This document shows positions 1 to 4,838 of a DNA stretch of 6,111 nucleotides, in pieces. Source of the stretch: Parcubacteria group bacterium CG11_big_fil_rev_8_21_14_0_20_39_22 (GTDB lineage: Bacteria > Patescibacteriota > Minisyncoccia > Phycocordibacterales > GCA-002787175); contig PCWC01000091.1 of the NCBI GenBank assembly GCA_002787175.1, positions 1 through 6,111 of the forward strand, in the 5' to 3' direction. The position numbers and the translations under genes are program-made. How positions within the stretch are numbered: position 1 is the first letter of the stretch; each line of letters opens with the position of its first letter. Under the pieces are notes generated by a model that saw only the letters and a list, made by a program, of their open reading frames with translations, had not been told where the DNA came from and did no database searches.

Positions 1-55
1 ATTCTTCCATTGTATCACCAACAGGGCGAGACAGGGATGCGGAAACTCACTCCAT

Positions 56-76
56 CCCCGCCCTTACGGGACGGGG
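56..76. repeat. GC-rich hairpin near window edge
   Basis: CCCCG (56-60) and CCC (61-63) pair with GGG (68-70) and CGGGG (72-76), leaving one bulged A at 71 and a 4-nt loop. It is far more GC-rich than its surroundings. No T-run follows on either strand, so it is not a standard terminator. It may be a remnant of a short palindromic repeat or of a gene lying outside the window. Confidence 0.4.
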
Positions 77-90
77 AATTTGCGTGGATT

Positions 91-111
91 AAAAAATCTC
101 TCTCCAGATTT
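91..111 (-). terminator. Weak candidate terminator for the MFS gene
   Basis: Read on the minus strand, AAATCT and AGATTT form a 6-bp stem with a 6-nt loop, followed by T's (six T's counting the stem end). It lies about 70 nt past the transporter stop codon at 181. The stem is short and AT-rich, so termination would be weak. It is the only terminator-like structure between that gene and the window edge. Confidence 0.35.
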
Positions 112-146
112 GACATTTTAGACTTGATTTTTGAGATTGCTTTTTA

Positions 147-174
147 CATGTTAAACGCTTCATGTTACACGTTA
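147..174. repeat. 7-bp-period degenerate repeat after the MFS stop
   Basis: Two 14-base copies, 147-160 and 161-174, agree at 11 of 14 positions. Each splits into 7-base words (catgtta, aacgctt, catgtta, cacgtta). The array lies just downstream of the transporter stop codon. It shares the 7-bp periodicity, but not the word, of the larger arrays at 4839-5103. Confidence 0.45.
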
Positions 175-180
175 CATTCA

Positions 181-1374
181 CTATCTCGTATCGTTTATAC
201 CCAGACTATAGTGGATACCGACGAGCATTATAAGGCCGAGAATTAAAAACATCTCTGAAAAATCTATAAACAAAAGAAGTAGTGTGGCGAAAAGCGGTCC
301 AATTACATAAGCGGCAGGACGTACGATTCGGAAAAATGCCATTATATCAATATCCTTTCCGTCTACGACTTTGAAAAAATACGTCTCACTCATTATTTCT
401 ATCATACTCGCACCGGTCCGAGTCAAGAAAAGGAGTCCGGCCCAAACAAGGAAGTTTGCCGTTTGTACGAAAGCGATTGCAATTGTCGAAATAGCTATGA
501 TAAAAAATCCAAGTGTAAGTATTTCTTTTTCTCCCCACTTTGTGTCGGCAAGTTTACCCAGCGGCTCTTCAAACAAAACATAAGGTAAAAGTGCGATAGA
601 TAACATAACCCCTATTTCACTCCACGAAAATCCTACGTGTGAATGTAGATAAATCGGTATATATATCGTCATCCAGGCAAAGAAGAATTGGAGCAAGAAA
701 GAAGCCATAGAAACATATCGAACATTTTTATTCGTTATAAGACTCTTGAAAGTGTTTAAAAATGAAACTTCTCCATAAGGAGGATCTTTAAAAAACCTAA
801 ACCTGCTATGGAGTAAATAAGCACTCGGTATAAGTAATAGAAATGCCGATAAATATATTACCTGGTATCTATCTGTCCCCACAAGCAAAAGCGCGGTTAG
901 AAGAGGTGCTATAACCCAAGCAATGTTTCCCATAGTCAGGTATATACCTCTTACCCTACCTGTATCTTTATCGGTTGAGTAATTCTCCAAAAGTACGTCT
1001 AAGTTAAAATATATAATCGGTACCGACACCATATTTACTATAAATGCAAAAAGTAATAAGAGCACGTCTTCAGAAAAAGCAAGAACAAAAAGCGACAACA
1101 GAGTGGCGAAAATAAACCACATTGTCGTCCTATAATCACTGGCTCTACGCAGAATACGGGCGATTCCAAAAAATATGGCTATGTTTATTAAAGATCCGAT
1201 TATATATACCGACCCGACCAAACGTTCAGGTATTAAAGTCGCCAAAAAAGAAGAGCTTATATGAATACTTAAAGTGTAGTGCAAAGAGAAAAAGAAACTC
1301 AACACATAAAGTATTACGGTAGGACGACTTCTGTACTTAAGTGGAGAGACATCGCATTGGGCCGGTTCTTTCAT
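181..1374 (-). CDS. Major facilitator superfamily (MFS) transporter
   Basis: A 397-residue polytopic membrane protein whose hydrophobic segments fit about 12 TM helices in two six-helix halves, split by a polar loop around residues 190-215 (FRFFKDPPYGEVS). The best family signature is the motif-A-like sequence GKLADTKWGEKE at 273-284, between predicted TM8 and TM9. The matching first-half loop (ILRRASDYRTT, 74-84) is degenerate. Length is normal for MFS. The start is supported by a perfect TATAAT in a TGn extended -10, seven bases upstream of the ATG. The gene follows the glutaredoxin operon but is separated from it by a strong terminator, so it is probably transcribed alone. Substrate cannot be inferred: drug or metabolite efflux and solute uptake are all possible. 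The assignment to MFS is fairly secure. Confidence 0.85.
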   Translation of the reverse strand: MKEPAQCDVSPLKYRSRPTVILYVLSFFFSLHYTLSIHISSSFLATLIPERLVGSVYIIGSLINIAIFFGIARILRRASDYRTTMWFIFATLLSLFVLAFSEDVLLLLFAFIVNMVSVPIIYFNLDVLLENYSTDKDTGRVRGIYLTMGNIAWVIAPLLTALLLVGTDRYQVIYLSAFLLLIPSAYLLHSRFRFFKDPPYGEVSFLNTFKSLITNKNVRYVSMASFLLQFFFAWMTIYIPIYLHSHVGFSWSEIGVMLSIALLPYVLFEEPLGKLADTKWGEKEILTLGFFIIAISTIAIAFVQTANFLVWAGLLFLTRTGASMIEIMSETYFFKVVDGKDIDIMAFFRIVRPAAYVIGPLFATLLLLFIDFSEMFLILGLIMLVGIHYSLGINDTR

Positions 1375-1381
1375 ACAAGCT

Positions 1382-1390
1382 ATTATACCA
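1382..1390 (-). promoter_or_regulatory. Extended -10 promoter of the MFS gene; leaderless mRNA
   Basis: The minus strand reads TGGTATAAT, a TGn extended -10 with a consensus hexamer at 1387-1382. Seven bases (AGCTTGT) separate it from the ATG at 1374, which puts the expected transcription start within about one base of the start codon. No good -35 is seen at 16-18 bp, as is usual for extended -10 promoters. Confidence 0.7.
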
Positions 1391-1413
1391 AGGTTCTCTA
1401 ATTATCGTATAGG

Positions 1414-1449
1414 AAAAACAGCTCGAGCATATCTTGCTTGAGCTGTTTT
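1414..1449 (-). terminator. Terminator of the glutaredoxin / Cys-rich operon
   Basis: Arms 1415-1429 and 1435-1449 form a 15-bp stem with one G-T wobble and a 5-nt loop (TATCT). Read on the minus strand, the stem ends in a run of five T's (1418-1414). It sits 11 bp after the stop of the Cys-rich gene and separates that operon from the MFS gene downstream. Confidence 0.85.
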
Positions 1450-1459
1450 GTAATTTGAT

Positions 1460-1672
1460 TTAAGCGTCGTAAGTCTCTTCGTCGTCATAATCGACGAGAT
1501 CATCGTCGTCGATTATCGATTCCTCAATAACTTTTTTATGCAAACCGTCCTCGCATTCGCAAAGGGTAAGCTGTTCTGCATGTTTGGAACAGCTCTCACT
1601 ATCGCAAATACCCGGTACACTGGATTCCCCTTCACAACCTCCAGTACAAACATAATGAATATGTGCATCCAT
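1460..1672 (-). CDS. Small Cys-rich, acidic-tailed putative metal-binding protein
   Basis: A 70-residue soluble protein with no signal peptide. The N-terminal 45 residues carry six Cys (9, 13, 23, 28, 38, 40) and His at 4, 6, 31 and 45. The pattern YxCxxxC...PGxC....CxxH......CxC vaguely recalls heavy-metal-binding domains of the 'YTCPMHP...PGxCPxCGM' type, but spacing differs. The C-terminus (54-69) is almost entirely acidic (DDDD, DYDDEE). The number and spacing of Cys/His suggest zinc, copper or iron binding; this is inference. It starts 18 bp after the glutaredoxin stop and shares its terminator, so the pair is very probably one operon and may act in thiol or metal homeostasis. No Shine-Dalgarno is visible. 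The ORF is probably real given context and composition. Confidence 0.7.
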   Translation of the reverse strand: MDAHIHYVCTGGCEGESSVPGICDSESCSKHAEQLTLCECEDGLHKKVIEESIIDDDDLVDYDDEETYDA

Positions 1673-1690
1673 AGCTATTTTAATAAATGT

Positions 1691-1936
1691 TTAACTTATA
1701 ATCCCCTTCTGTCTTAAAGAGGCCTCTATTTCATCGGCATCGGTATCGGCAAGAACTTCTCCGTCTATAACCATAGTAGGTGCCTTATCCTGACCAGACA
1801 CCTCTCTGAGCTCGTCGAAATACTTACTGTTTCCAAGAACCTCTTTTTCCTTGAATTCGACTTTACTTTCCTTCAAAAAAGTCCTGGCTCCGTCACACCA
1901 AGGGCAACCTCTTTTTGTGTATATTGTTATATCCAT
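1691..1936 (-). CDS. Glutaredoxin-like thiol-disulfide oxidoreductase
   Basis: An 81-residue thioredoxin-fold protein, the normal size for a bacterial glutaredoxin. It opens with the usual beta strand (MDITIYTKRG) leading to the redox motif CPWC at 11-14. The cis-proline loop APTMVID has Pro53. The GG motif that usually follows it and helps bind glutathione is absent: the region reads DGEVLADTDADEI (58-70). This places it among the CPWC/NrdH-like or Mycoredoxin-like small glutaredoxins, so its electron donor may be another thiol or a thioredoxin reductase rather than glutathione. It would reduce disulfides in the cytoplasm. It is the first gene of a two-gene unit with the Cys-rich protein. 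A possible -10 (TATCTT) lies 8 bp before the ATG, without a clear -35. Confidence 0.88.
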   Translation of the reverse strand: MDITIYTKRGCPWCDGARTFLKESKVEFKEKEVLGNSKYFDELREVSGQDKAPTMVIDGEVLADTDADEIEASLRQKGIIS

Positions 1937-2087
1937 ACGTGTCTAAGATATTAATTAACAAATAATAACGACCGAAGCAAGGAACAGTATGATTGTCTGA
2001 CATACAAGCCAAATATGCAATAGAATGACGTGGATAATAACACCTGCTTACATAATTTCATAATTCAAAAATTTGCCGATTTCTACC

Positions 2088-2116
2088 TTGACTGACTATG
2101 AATAATATGTTTAAAT
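2088..2116 (+). promoter_or_regulatory. Probable promoter of the response regulator gene
   Basis: A -35 TTGACT (2088-2093; 5 of 6) and a -10 TTAAAT (2111-2116; 4 of 6) are separated by 17 bp. The predicted start near 2123 leaves a leader of about 24 nt before the ATG at 2147. It faces away from the glutaredoxin operon across an AT-rich divergent intergenic region (1937-2146). Confidence 0.5.
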
Positions 2117-2146
2117 ATAGATGGGCGCACTTACACAGATAAAAAA

Positions 2147-2515
2147 ATGGAACATAAAATAAAGAAGATCCTAGTTATAGAAGACAATGAAGAGATACAG
2201 AAGGTAGTGAAAAGATCGCTTGAGTTTACCCTCAAAGGGAGACCGAAAATTTTTTTGGCCAGTGATGGCCAAATAGGGATCGAGGTATTCGACGCTAATT
2301 CCAAATCTATCGATATAGTCATAACCGACATGGATATGCCACGTCGGGACGGACTTGAAGTTATAGACCATATCAAAAGGAAAGGTTATAAAACACCGAT
2401 AATTTTGATTAGCGGACGAATGCAGAGAGAAGGCGAACATAAACCCGACCTGTTCCTCCCAAAACCTTTTACGGTACAACAACTGAAAAACGCCGTCGAA
2501 AGTCTTCTACCATAG
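2147..2515 (+). CDS. Stand-alone receiver-domain response regulator
   Basis: 122 residues comprising one CheY-like receiver domain and nothing else. The acidic pocket is E12-D13 (VIEDNEE), the phospho-acceptor Asp61 sits in TDMDMPRRDG, the switch Ser89 in LISGR, and the invariant Lys106-Pro107 in FLPKPF. All catalytic residues are intact, so it should be phosphorylated by a histidine kinase. No kinase gene or DNA-binding output domain is present, so it is either a phosphorelay intermediate or acts by protein-protein contact, like Spo0F or CheY. It is monocistronic, with its own promoter and a strong terminator. No Shine-Dalgarno precedes the ATG, which follows seven A's. The partner cannot be identified from this window. 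Confidence 0.9.
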   Translation: MEHKIKKILVIEDNEEIQKVVKRSLEFTLKGRPKIFLASDGQIGIEVFDANSKSIDIVITDMDMPRRDGLEVIDHIKRKGYKTPIILISGRMQREGEHKPDLFLPKPFTVQQLKNAVESLLP

Positions 2516-2539
2516 CATAGTGAGTTTAATCTCACTGCC

Positions 2540-2573
2540 AAATCGTCGTTTTGAAAAAGCGACGATTTTTTTG
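2540..2573 (+). terminator. Intrinsic terminator of the response regulator gene
   Basis: AAATCGTCG (2540-2548) pairs with CGACGATTT (2560-2568), and the stem can extend into the tttt/aaaa interior. It is followed by T's to 2572. A smaller hairpin (AGTGAG/CTCACT, 2519-2536) lies between the stop codon and this terminator. Confidence 0.85.
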
Positions 2574-2621
2574 TATAAATTGTCATTATAAGCCAAAGGA
2601 CAGATCTCAAATAATCATGTC

Positions 2622-2652
2622 AAGGTGGCAGTAGTCTGACTACCGCCACTTT
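2622..2652. other. 14-bp stem-loop of unknown role
   Basis: Arms 2622-2635 and 2639-2652 pair over 14 positions with one mismatch and one G-T wobble, leaving a 3-nt loop (CTG). No T-tract follows on the plus strand. It lies between the response regulator terminator and the DAHP synthase promoter, and may be an operator or a stray palindromic repeat. Confidence 0.4.
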
Positions 2653-2726
2653 CAAAACACCCTGAGCACTATCCAGAAATGACTTCACTTTTTTGCAGAA
2701 TGATTGGGGACAGATTTAGTCTAAAT

Positions 2727-2754
2727 TTGACAAAAACTATACTTTTTATATACT
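2727..2754 (+). promoter_or_regulatory. Strong promoter of the aromatic leader / DAHP synthase unit
   Basis: A consensus -35 TTGACA (2727-2732) is followed after 16 bp by TATACT (2749-2754; 5 of 6). The expected start near 2761 lies only about two bases before the leader-peptide ATG at 2763. The DAHP synthase mRNA would then carry an untranslated and leader region of over 250 nt. The palindromic TTTAGTCTAAA at 2716-2726 abuts the -35 and could be an operator. Confidence 0.75.
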
Positions 2755-2762
2755 GACAACTA

Positions 2763-2846
2763 ATGAAACTGATAACAAATAGCTACCGATTTTTCTTCTT
2801 TTTTACTTGGAGCCAAACCTCTTGGGCTGGTATTTGTTATCGATAA
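2763..2846 (+). CDS. Aromatic (Phe-rich) attenuation leader peptide
   Basis: A 27-codon ORF beginning MKLITNSY and ending at TAA 2844-2846. It contains five consecutive Phe codons (residues 10-14, 2790-2804: TTT TTC TTC TTT TTT), Trp16 and Trp21, and Tyr8 and Tyr26. One third of its residues are aromatic. It begins at the predicted transcription start, ends 17 nt before an intrinsic terminator, and lies upstream of a DAHP synthase gene. This is the architecture of Phe- or Trp-leader peptides such as that of enterobacterial pheA. Its translation, rather than its product, would be the function: ribosomes stalling at the Phe run when Phe-tRNA is scarce would leave the downstream antiterminator arm free. 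The ORF is seen directly; the regulatory role is inferred. Confidence 0.8.
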   Translation: MKLITNSYRFFFFFTWSQTSWAGICYR

Positions 2847-2880
2847 ACTCCCCTTCCGATACCAAAAACGAGCCCGAGAG
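2819..2880 (+). promoter_or_regulatory. Antiterminator pairing of the leader attenuator
   Basis: CTCTTGGGCT (2819-2828) can pair over 10 contiguous positions, with one G-U, to AGCCCGAGAG (2871-2880). The latter covers the core of the terminator's 5' arm and its loop, so the two folds exclude each other. The upstream arm begins 15 nt after the last Phe codon and lies inside the leader ORF. It would be free when a ribosome stalls at Phe and covered when translation proceeds. Weak competing pairings (AGCC 2811-2814 with GGCT 2825-2828) could serve as the 1:2 hairpin. Confidence 0.7.
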
Positions 2881-2895
2881 ACGGGCTCGTTTTTT
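2864..2895 (+). terminator. Attenuator terminator ahead of DAHP synthase
   Basis: AAAAACGAGCCCG (2864-2876) pairs perfectly with CGGGCTCGTTTTT (2882-2894) around a 5-nt loop (AGAGA). The stem's GC core is followed by six T's (2890-2895). No full-size gene lies between this terminator and the promoter at 2727, only the aromatic leader ORF, so it is placed to abort transcription before the DAHP synthase gene. Confidence 0.85.
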
Positions 2896-2948
2896 GTTCT
2901 TTGAAAATTTTGTAAAGTTTATGTTTGCTTGACTGAGATGGTTTTTCC

Positions 2949-3004
2949 GTTTTCCGAAAGAATTCTGCCCAAATACAGCTTTGGGTGGAACACTTTCGGA
3001 AAAC
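2949..3004 (+). promoter_or_regulatory. Long stem-loop in the DAHP synthase 5' region
   Basis: GTTTTCCGAAAG (2949-2960) and CTTTCGGAAAAC (2993-3004) are a perfect 12-bp inverted repeat. After a 2x2 internal loop, 2963-2973 pairs with 2980-2990 over 11 positions, including two G-U pairs and the CCCAAA/TTTGGG core, closing a 6-nt loop. No T-run follows, so it is not a terminator. It ends 19 nt before the ATG at 3024 and buries an in-frame GTG at 2985 in its stem. It could protect the mRNA, control access to the start, or bind a regulator. Confidence 0.65.
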
Positions 3005-3023
3005 AATAAACAAAAATACAGAC

Positions 3024-4106
3024 ATGCAAGAAGAGACTCACAACACAAATATAAACTCCATCTCTCCTCTGCCTTCACCAGAATCTTTGAAAAAAGGAAT
3101 TCCTTTATCTGAGATTTCATGGAAAACGGTGGATCAGGGACGAAAAGTTATTCCCCAGATTCTGTCCGGTAAAGACAGGAGACTTTTGGCAATAGTCGGA
3201 CCATGTTCGATTCACAACATAGATGAGAGTAAGCGATACGCCAAAAAACTTTCTTTGCTTTCTGACGAGCTTAAAGATGTGTTGTACATCGTAATGAGGG
3301 TGAACTGCGATAAACCACGGAGCCGAGCCAAGACAAATGGGAGAGCTTCCTGGCAAGGACTTTTCAACGATCCGAAAATGAACGGGTCCTACGATATGGA
3401 ACTTGGCTTTCGTCTCGCGCGAGAACTGATACTATACGTAAATGAAATGGGATTACCGGTTGCCACAGAAATGCTCGAGAAAATCAACTATCAAATGATA
3501 GATGATCTCCTAAGCTATGTATGGATTGGAGCTCGAAACACAAACTCGCAAGAGCAAAAGAAAGTTGCCTCTGGCGCTTCAACTGTTGTAGGCTTTAAAA
3601 ATCCGACCGATGGGTTAATAGATGTGGCAGCACACGCTATTGAGTTTGCAAAGCACTGTCACGTTTTTGCGGCTCCGACAGATAACGGAGTTACAAGCAG
3701 ATTCTCAACCAAAGGCAACGCCTACGGACACCTGATCCTACGTGGGTCAGATAATGGTCCAAATTGCGACAAAGGAAACATCAGATCGGCTGTAAAAAAG
3801 CTTTCTGAATTGGGACTCATTTCAAGAGTTATTGTTGACTGTTCTCACGGAAACAGCCATAAAAACCACGAAAAGCAAAGGGAGGTTATAGGATCTCTAT
3901 TACCTCAAATCAAGGAAGGGGGAGATATAGCCGGAATTATGTACGAGTCATTTCTTGAAGACGGCAAGCAAAATATACCGGTCGATCTATCCAAGCTCAG
4001 ACCGGGAGTCTCGGTCACAGACGGATGTGACGGCTGGAAGCGCACGGAGAAAACACTTCGTGAATTTGCAGAGGAACTTCGCAAAATTACAAAAGAGAAG
4101 AGATGA
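3024..4106 (+). CDS. aroG: 3-deoxy-7-phosphoheptulonate (DAHP) synthase, type I alpha (AroG/F/H)
   Basis: This enzyme condenses phosphoenolpyruvate and erythrose 4-phosphate into DAHP, the first committed step of the shikimate pathway. From ATG 3024 it has 360 residues, against 350 in E. coli AroG. With this start the key residues fall on AroG numbering: Cys61 (GPCSIH), Arg92, Lys97 (KPR); then, shifted by 6-7, Glu149, Arg171 (GAR), Lys192 (GFKNPTDG), His275 (DCSHGNS), Glu308 and Asp333. The metal ligands (Cys, His, Glu, Asp) are all present. The shift comes from a 6-residue insertion in the KPR loop (residues 100-109). GARTTES is GARNTNS here. An in-frame GTG at 2985 would add 13 residues but lies inside a long hairpin, so ATG 3024 is preferred. 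It is preceded by the Phe-leader attenuator and followed by its own terminator; no other shikimate gene is adjacent. The symbol reflects family, not proven orthology. Confidence 0.93.
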   Translation: MQEETHNTNINSISPLPSPESLKKGIPLSEISWKTVDQGRKVIPQILSGKDRRLLAIVGPCSIHNIDESKRYAKKLSLLSDELKDVLYIVMRVNCDKPRSRAKTNGRASWQGLFNDPKMNGSYDMELGFRLARELILYVNEMGLPVATEMLEKINYQMIDDLLSYVWIGARNTNSQEQKKVASGASTVVGFKNPTDGLIDVAAHAIEFAKHCHVFAAPTDNGVTSRFSTKGNAYGHLILRGSDNGPNCDKGNIRSAVKKLSELGLISRVIVDCSHGNSHKNHEKQREVIGSLLPQIKEGGDIAGIMYESFLEDGKQNIPVDLSKLRPGVSVTDGCDGWKRTEKTLREFAEELRKITKEKR

Positions 4107-4119
4107 CAAATCTCCCTTC

Positions 4120-4154
4120 AATTCGGTCCGCCACATTGCGGACCGAATTTTTTT
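4120..4154 (+). terminator. Intrinsic terminator of the DAHP synthase gene
   Basis: A 12-bp perfect stem (4120-4131 with 4138-4149; core ATTCGGTCCGC/GCGGACCGAAT) has a 6-nt loop and a T-tract through 4154. It begins 13 bp after the stop codon. Confidence 0.93.
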
Positions 4155-4164
4155 ATATAAATCC

Positions 4165-4202
4165 ATGAACGCCTCAACGGAAGTTCCCGTTGAGGCGTTC
4201 AT
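4165..4202. repeat. Perfect 16-bp inverted repeat (stem-loop)
   Basis: ATGAACGCCTCAACGG (4165-4180) is exactly complementary to 4187-4202, with a 6-nt loop. No T-run follows on either strand, so it is not an ordinary terminator. It lies 10 bp after the DAHP synthase T-tract. It could be a processing or stability element, a protein-binding palindrome, or a solo short mobile repeat. Confidence 0.6.
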
Positions 4203-4231
4203 CCAAAATAACACCTACATAGAATCAAGAA

Positions 4232-4254
4232 ACCGGCCGCTTTTTGCGACCGGT
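4232..4254 (-). terminator. Candidate minus-strand terminator hairpin
   Basis: ACCGGCCGC (4232-4240) pairs with GCGACCGGT (4246-4254) with one mismatch and a TTTTT loop. Read on the minus strand the stem is followed by TTCTTGATTCT, an imperfect T-tract. It lies 22 bp after the stop of the possible small ORF at 4277-4456, which it could terminate. Confidence 0.35.
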
Positions 4255-4276
4255 AATCTAAAGAAGATTCGAGAAA

Positions 4277-4456
4277 TTATATCCCGTGCCCTCTATACTT
4301 TTTGGATTCCTCAACTTTTTCCCTGCAAGGTTTGCGTTTTTTCACCTTGTTACTCTTACCTCTTTGCCCTCCTTCTGTGAGACATTCTTGCCTTCCGTGT
4401 TTACCGGCAAAAGGTAGGGAGCATTTTGAATCGACACTACTTGGAAAAGGTTCCAT
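4277..4456 (-). CDS. Possible small basic protein, unrecognised
   Basis: A 59-codon ORF from ATG 4456 to TAA 4277. The product would be strongly basic in its second half (KSNKVKKRKPCREK, residues 34-47) with three Cys (11, 25, 44). No known domain is recognised and no Shine-Dalgarno is present. If the mobile element at 4476-4638 is removed together with one TAAT copy, this ORF would start 14 bp after the stop of the other small ORF (4638-4798). The two could once have formed a promoter-to-terminator mini-operon. An in-frame ATG further upstream lies within the mobile element and is disregarded. Chance ORF remains the main alternative. Confidence 0.25.
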   Translation of the reverse strand: MEPFPSSVDSKCSLPFAGKHGRQECLTEGGQRGKSNKVKKRKPCREKVEESKKYRGHGI

Positions 4457-4475
4457 AAATAAAGAACTTTCTAAT

Positions 4476-4638
4476 GGGGCTGTTGCCAAATATCCATTTT
4501 GGCTGATTTTCCCAAAATCCAGCTACGACTTGTTAAAAATTTTTCGCCAATACTCAGGCATTAAACTCAAAATTTTTAACTTCGTCTCGCTCGAATTTTG
4601 AAAACATCATCTCAAAAGTCTATTCGGCAACAGTCCCC
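4476..4638. mobile_element. MITE-like element, 163 bp, with terminal inverted repeats
   Basis: The left end GGGGCTGTTGCCAAAT (4476-4491) and the complement of the right end, GGGGACTGTTGCCGAAT (4638-4622), match except for one inserted base and one substitution. TAAT flanks both sides (4472-4475 and 4639-4642), as expected for a 4-bp target duplication. Inside are a perfect 12-bp inverted repeat (4532-4543 / 4569-4580) and a smaller one (ATTTTGG 4496-4502 / CCAAAAT 4512-4518). There is no room for a transposase. It is best read as a non-autonomous element mobilised by a related DDE-type insertion sequence; the family is not identified. Confidence 0.65.
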
Positions 4639-4798
4639 TAATTTCTCTCCGCCACTATAAGCGAAAAGCCAATCCGGATGGGGGACTGGCTTTTATCTAC
4701 ATTCTGCTTTGGTTTTATATAGACACGAGTCAGACCTCCATCCCTTTTTCGGATAGTAGCAGTAGGTCCAGTATGTTTGCTCGCTGTCTTTTTATCAT
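4638..4798 (-). pseudogene. Small ORF with apparent A-run frameshift, unrecognised
   Basis: Minus-strand coding-like frame from about 4796 to TAG 4638-4640, including TATIRKRDGGLTRVYIKPKQ and ending IGFSLIVAERN. It has no ATG of its own. An ATG at 4798-4796 lies exactly at the start predicted from the promoter at 4805-4832, but in another frame, where it gives only 22 codons. One extra A in the A5 run at 4793-4789 would join the two into a 52-residue protein beginning MIKKTASKHTG. This could be a frameshifted pseudogene, a sequencing error, or transcriptional slippage. The mobile element abuts the stop codon, but the stop survives in the reconstructed empty site. No family is recognised. A hairpin at 4664-4694 overlaps its 3' end. 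Confidence 0.35.
4664..4694. terminator. Possible bidirectional terminator-like hairpin
   Basis: AAAAGCCA (4664-4671) pairs with TGGCTTTT (4687-4694); an inner TCC/GGA can add three pairs. Four T's follow the stem on each strand. It lies inside the possible small ORF at 4638-4798, so either the ORF or the terminator reading is likely wrong. Confidence 0.35.
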
Positions 4799-4804
4799 TA
4801 TTTA

Positions 4805-4832
4805 ATCTTAGCTAAAGGCAAGAATCTGTCAA
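4805..4832 (-). promoter_or_regulatory. Candidate minus-strand promoter
   Basis: On the minus strand, consensus TTGACA (4832-4827) is followed after 16 bp by TAAGAT (4810-4805; 4 of 6). The expected start, seven bases on, is the A of an ATG at 4798. This matches the leaderless geometry of other promoters in the window and supports a transcript toward 4640. Confidence 0.45.
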
Positions 4833-4838
4833 GCGAAA

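Noticed and set aside
10..246. 78-codon plus-strand ORF at the window start
   Set aside because: It runs through a GC hairpin, a heptamer repeat and the antisense 3' end of the MFS gene; it has no promoter and a composition unlike a protein.
2595..2640. Minus-strand promoter using TTGACA near 2623 and TATAAT near 2590
   Set aside because: The two hexamers are about 27 bp apart, too far for one promoter, and the region leads only into the response regulator terminator.
2985..3023. GTG start adding 13 residues to the DAHP synthase
   Set aside because: The codon is buried in a long hairpin stem, and the 13 residues shift Cys61, Arg92 and Lys97 away from AroG numbering. ATG 3024 is preferred, though GTG is not excluded.
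2761..3023. T-box riboswitch in the DAHP synthase leader
   Set aside because: No T-box bulge sequence or stem I architecture is recognisable, and the aromatic leader ORF with its overlapping antiterminator explains the region.
2803..3120. 105-codon minus-strand ORF opposite the leader
   Set aside because: It is antisense to the terminator, long hairpin and DAHP synthase start; the low-complexity product looks like a shadow.
4302..4601. 99-codon plus-strand ORF
   Set aside because: It reads across the left boundary of the mobile element and has no promoter or recognisable domain.
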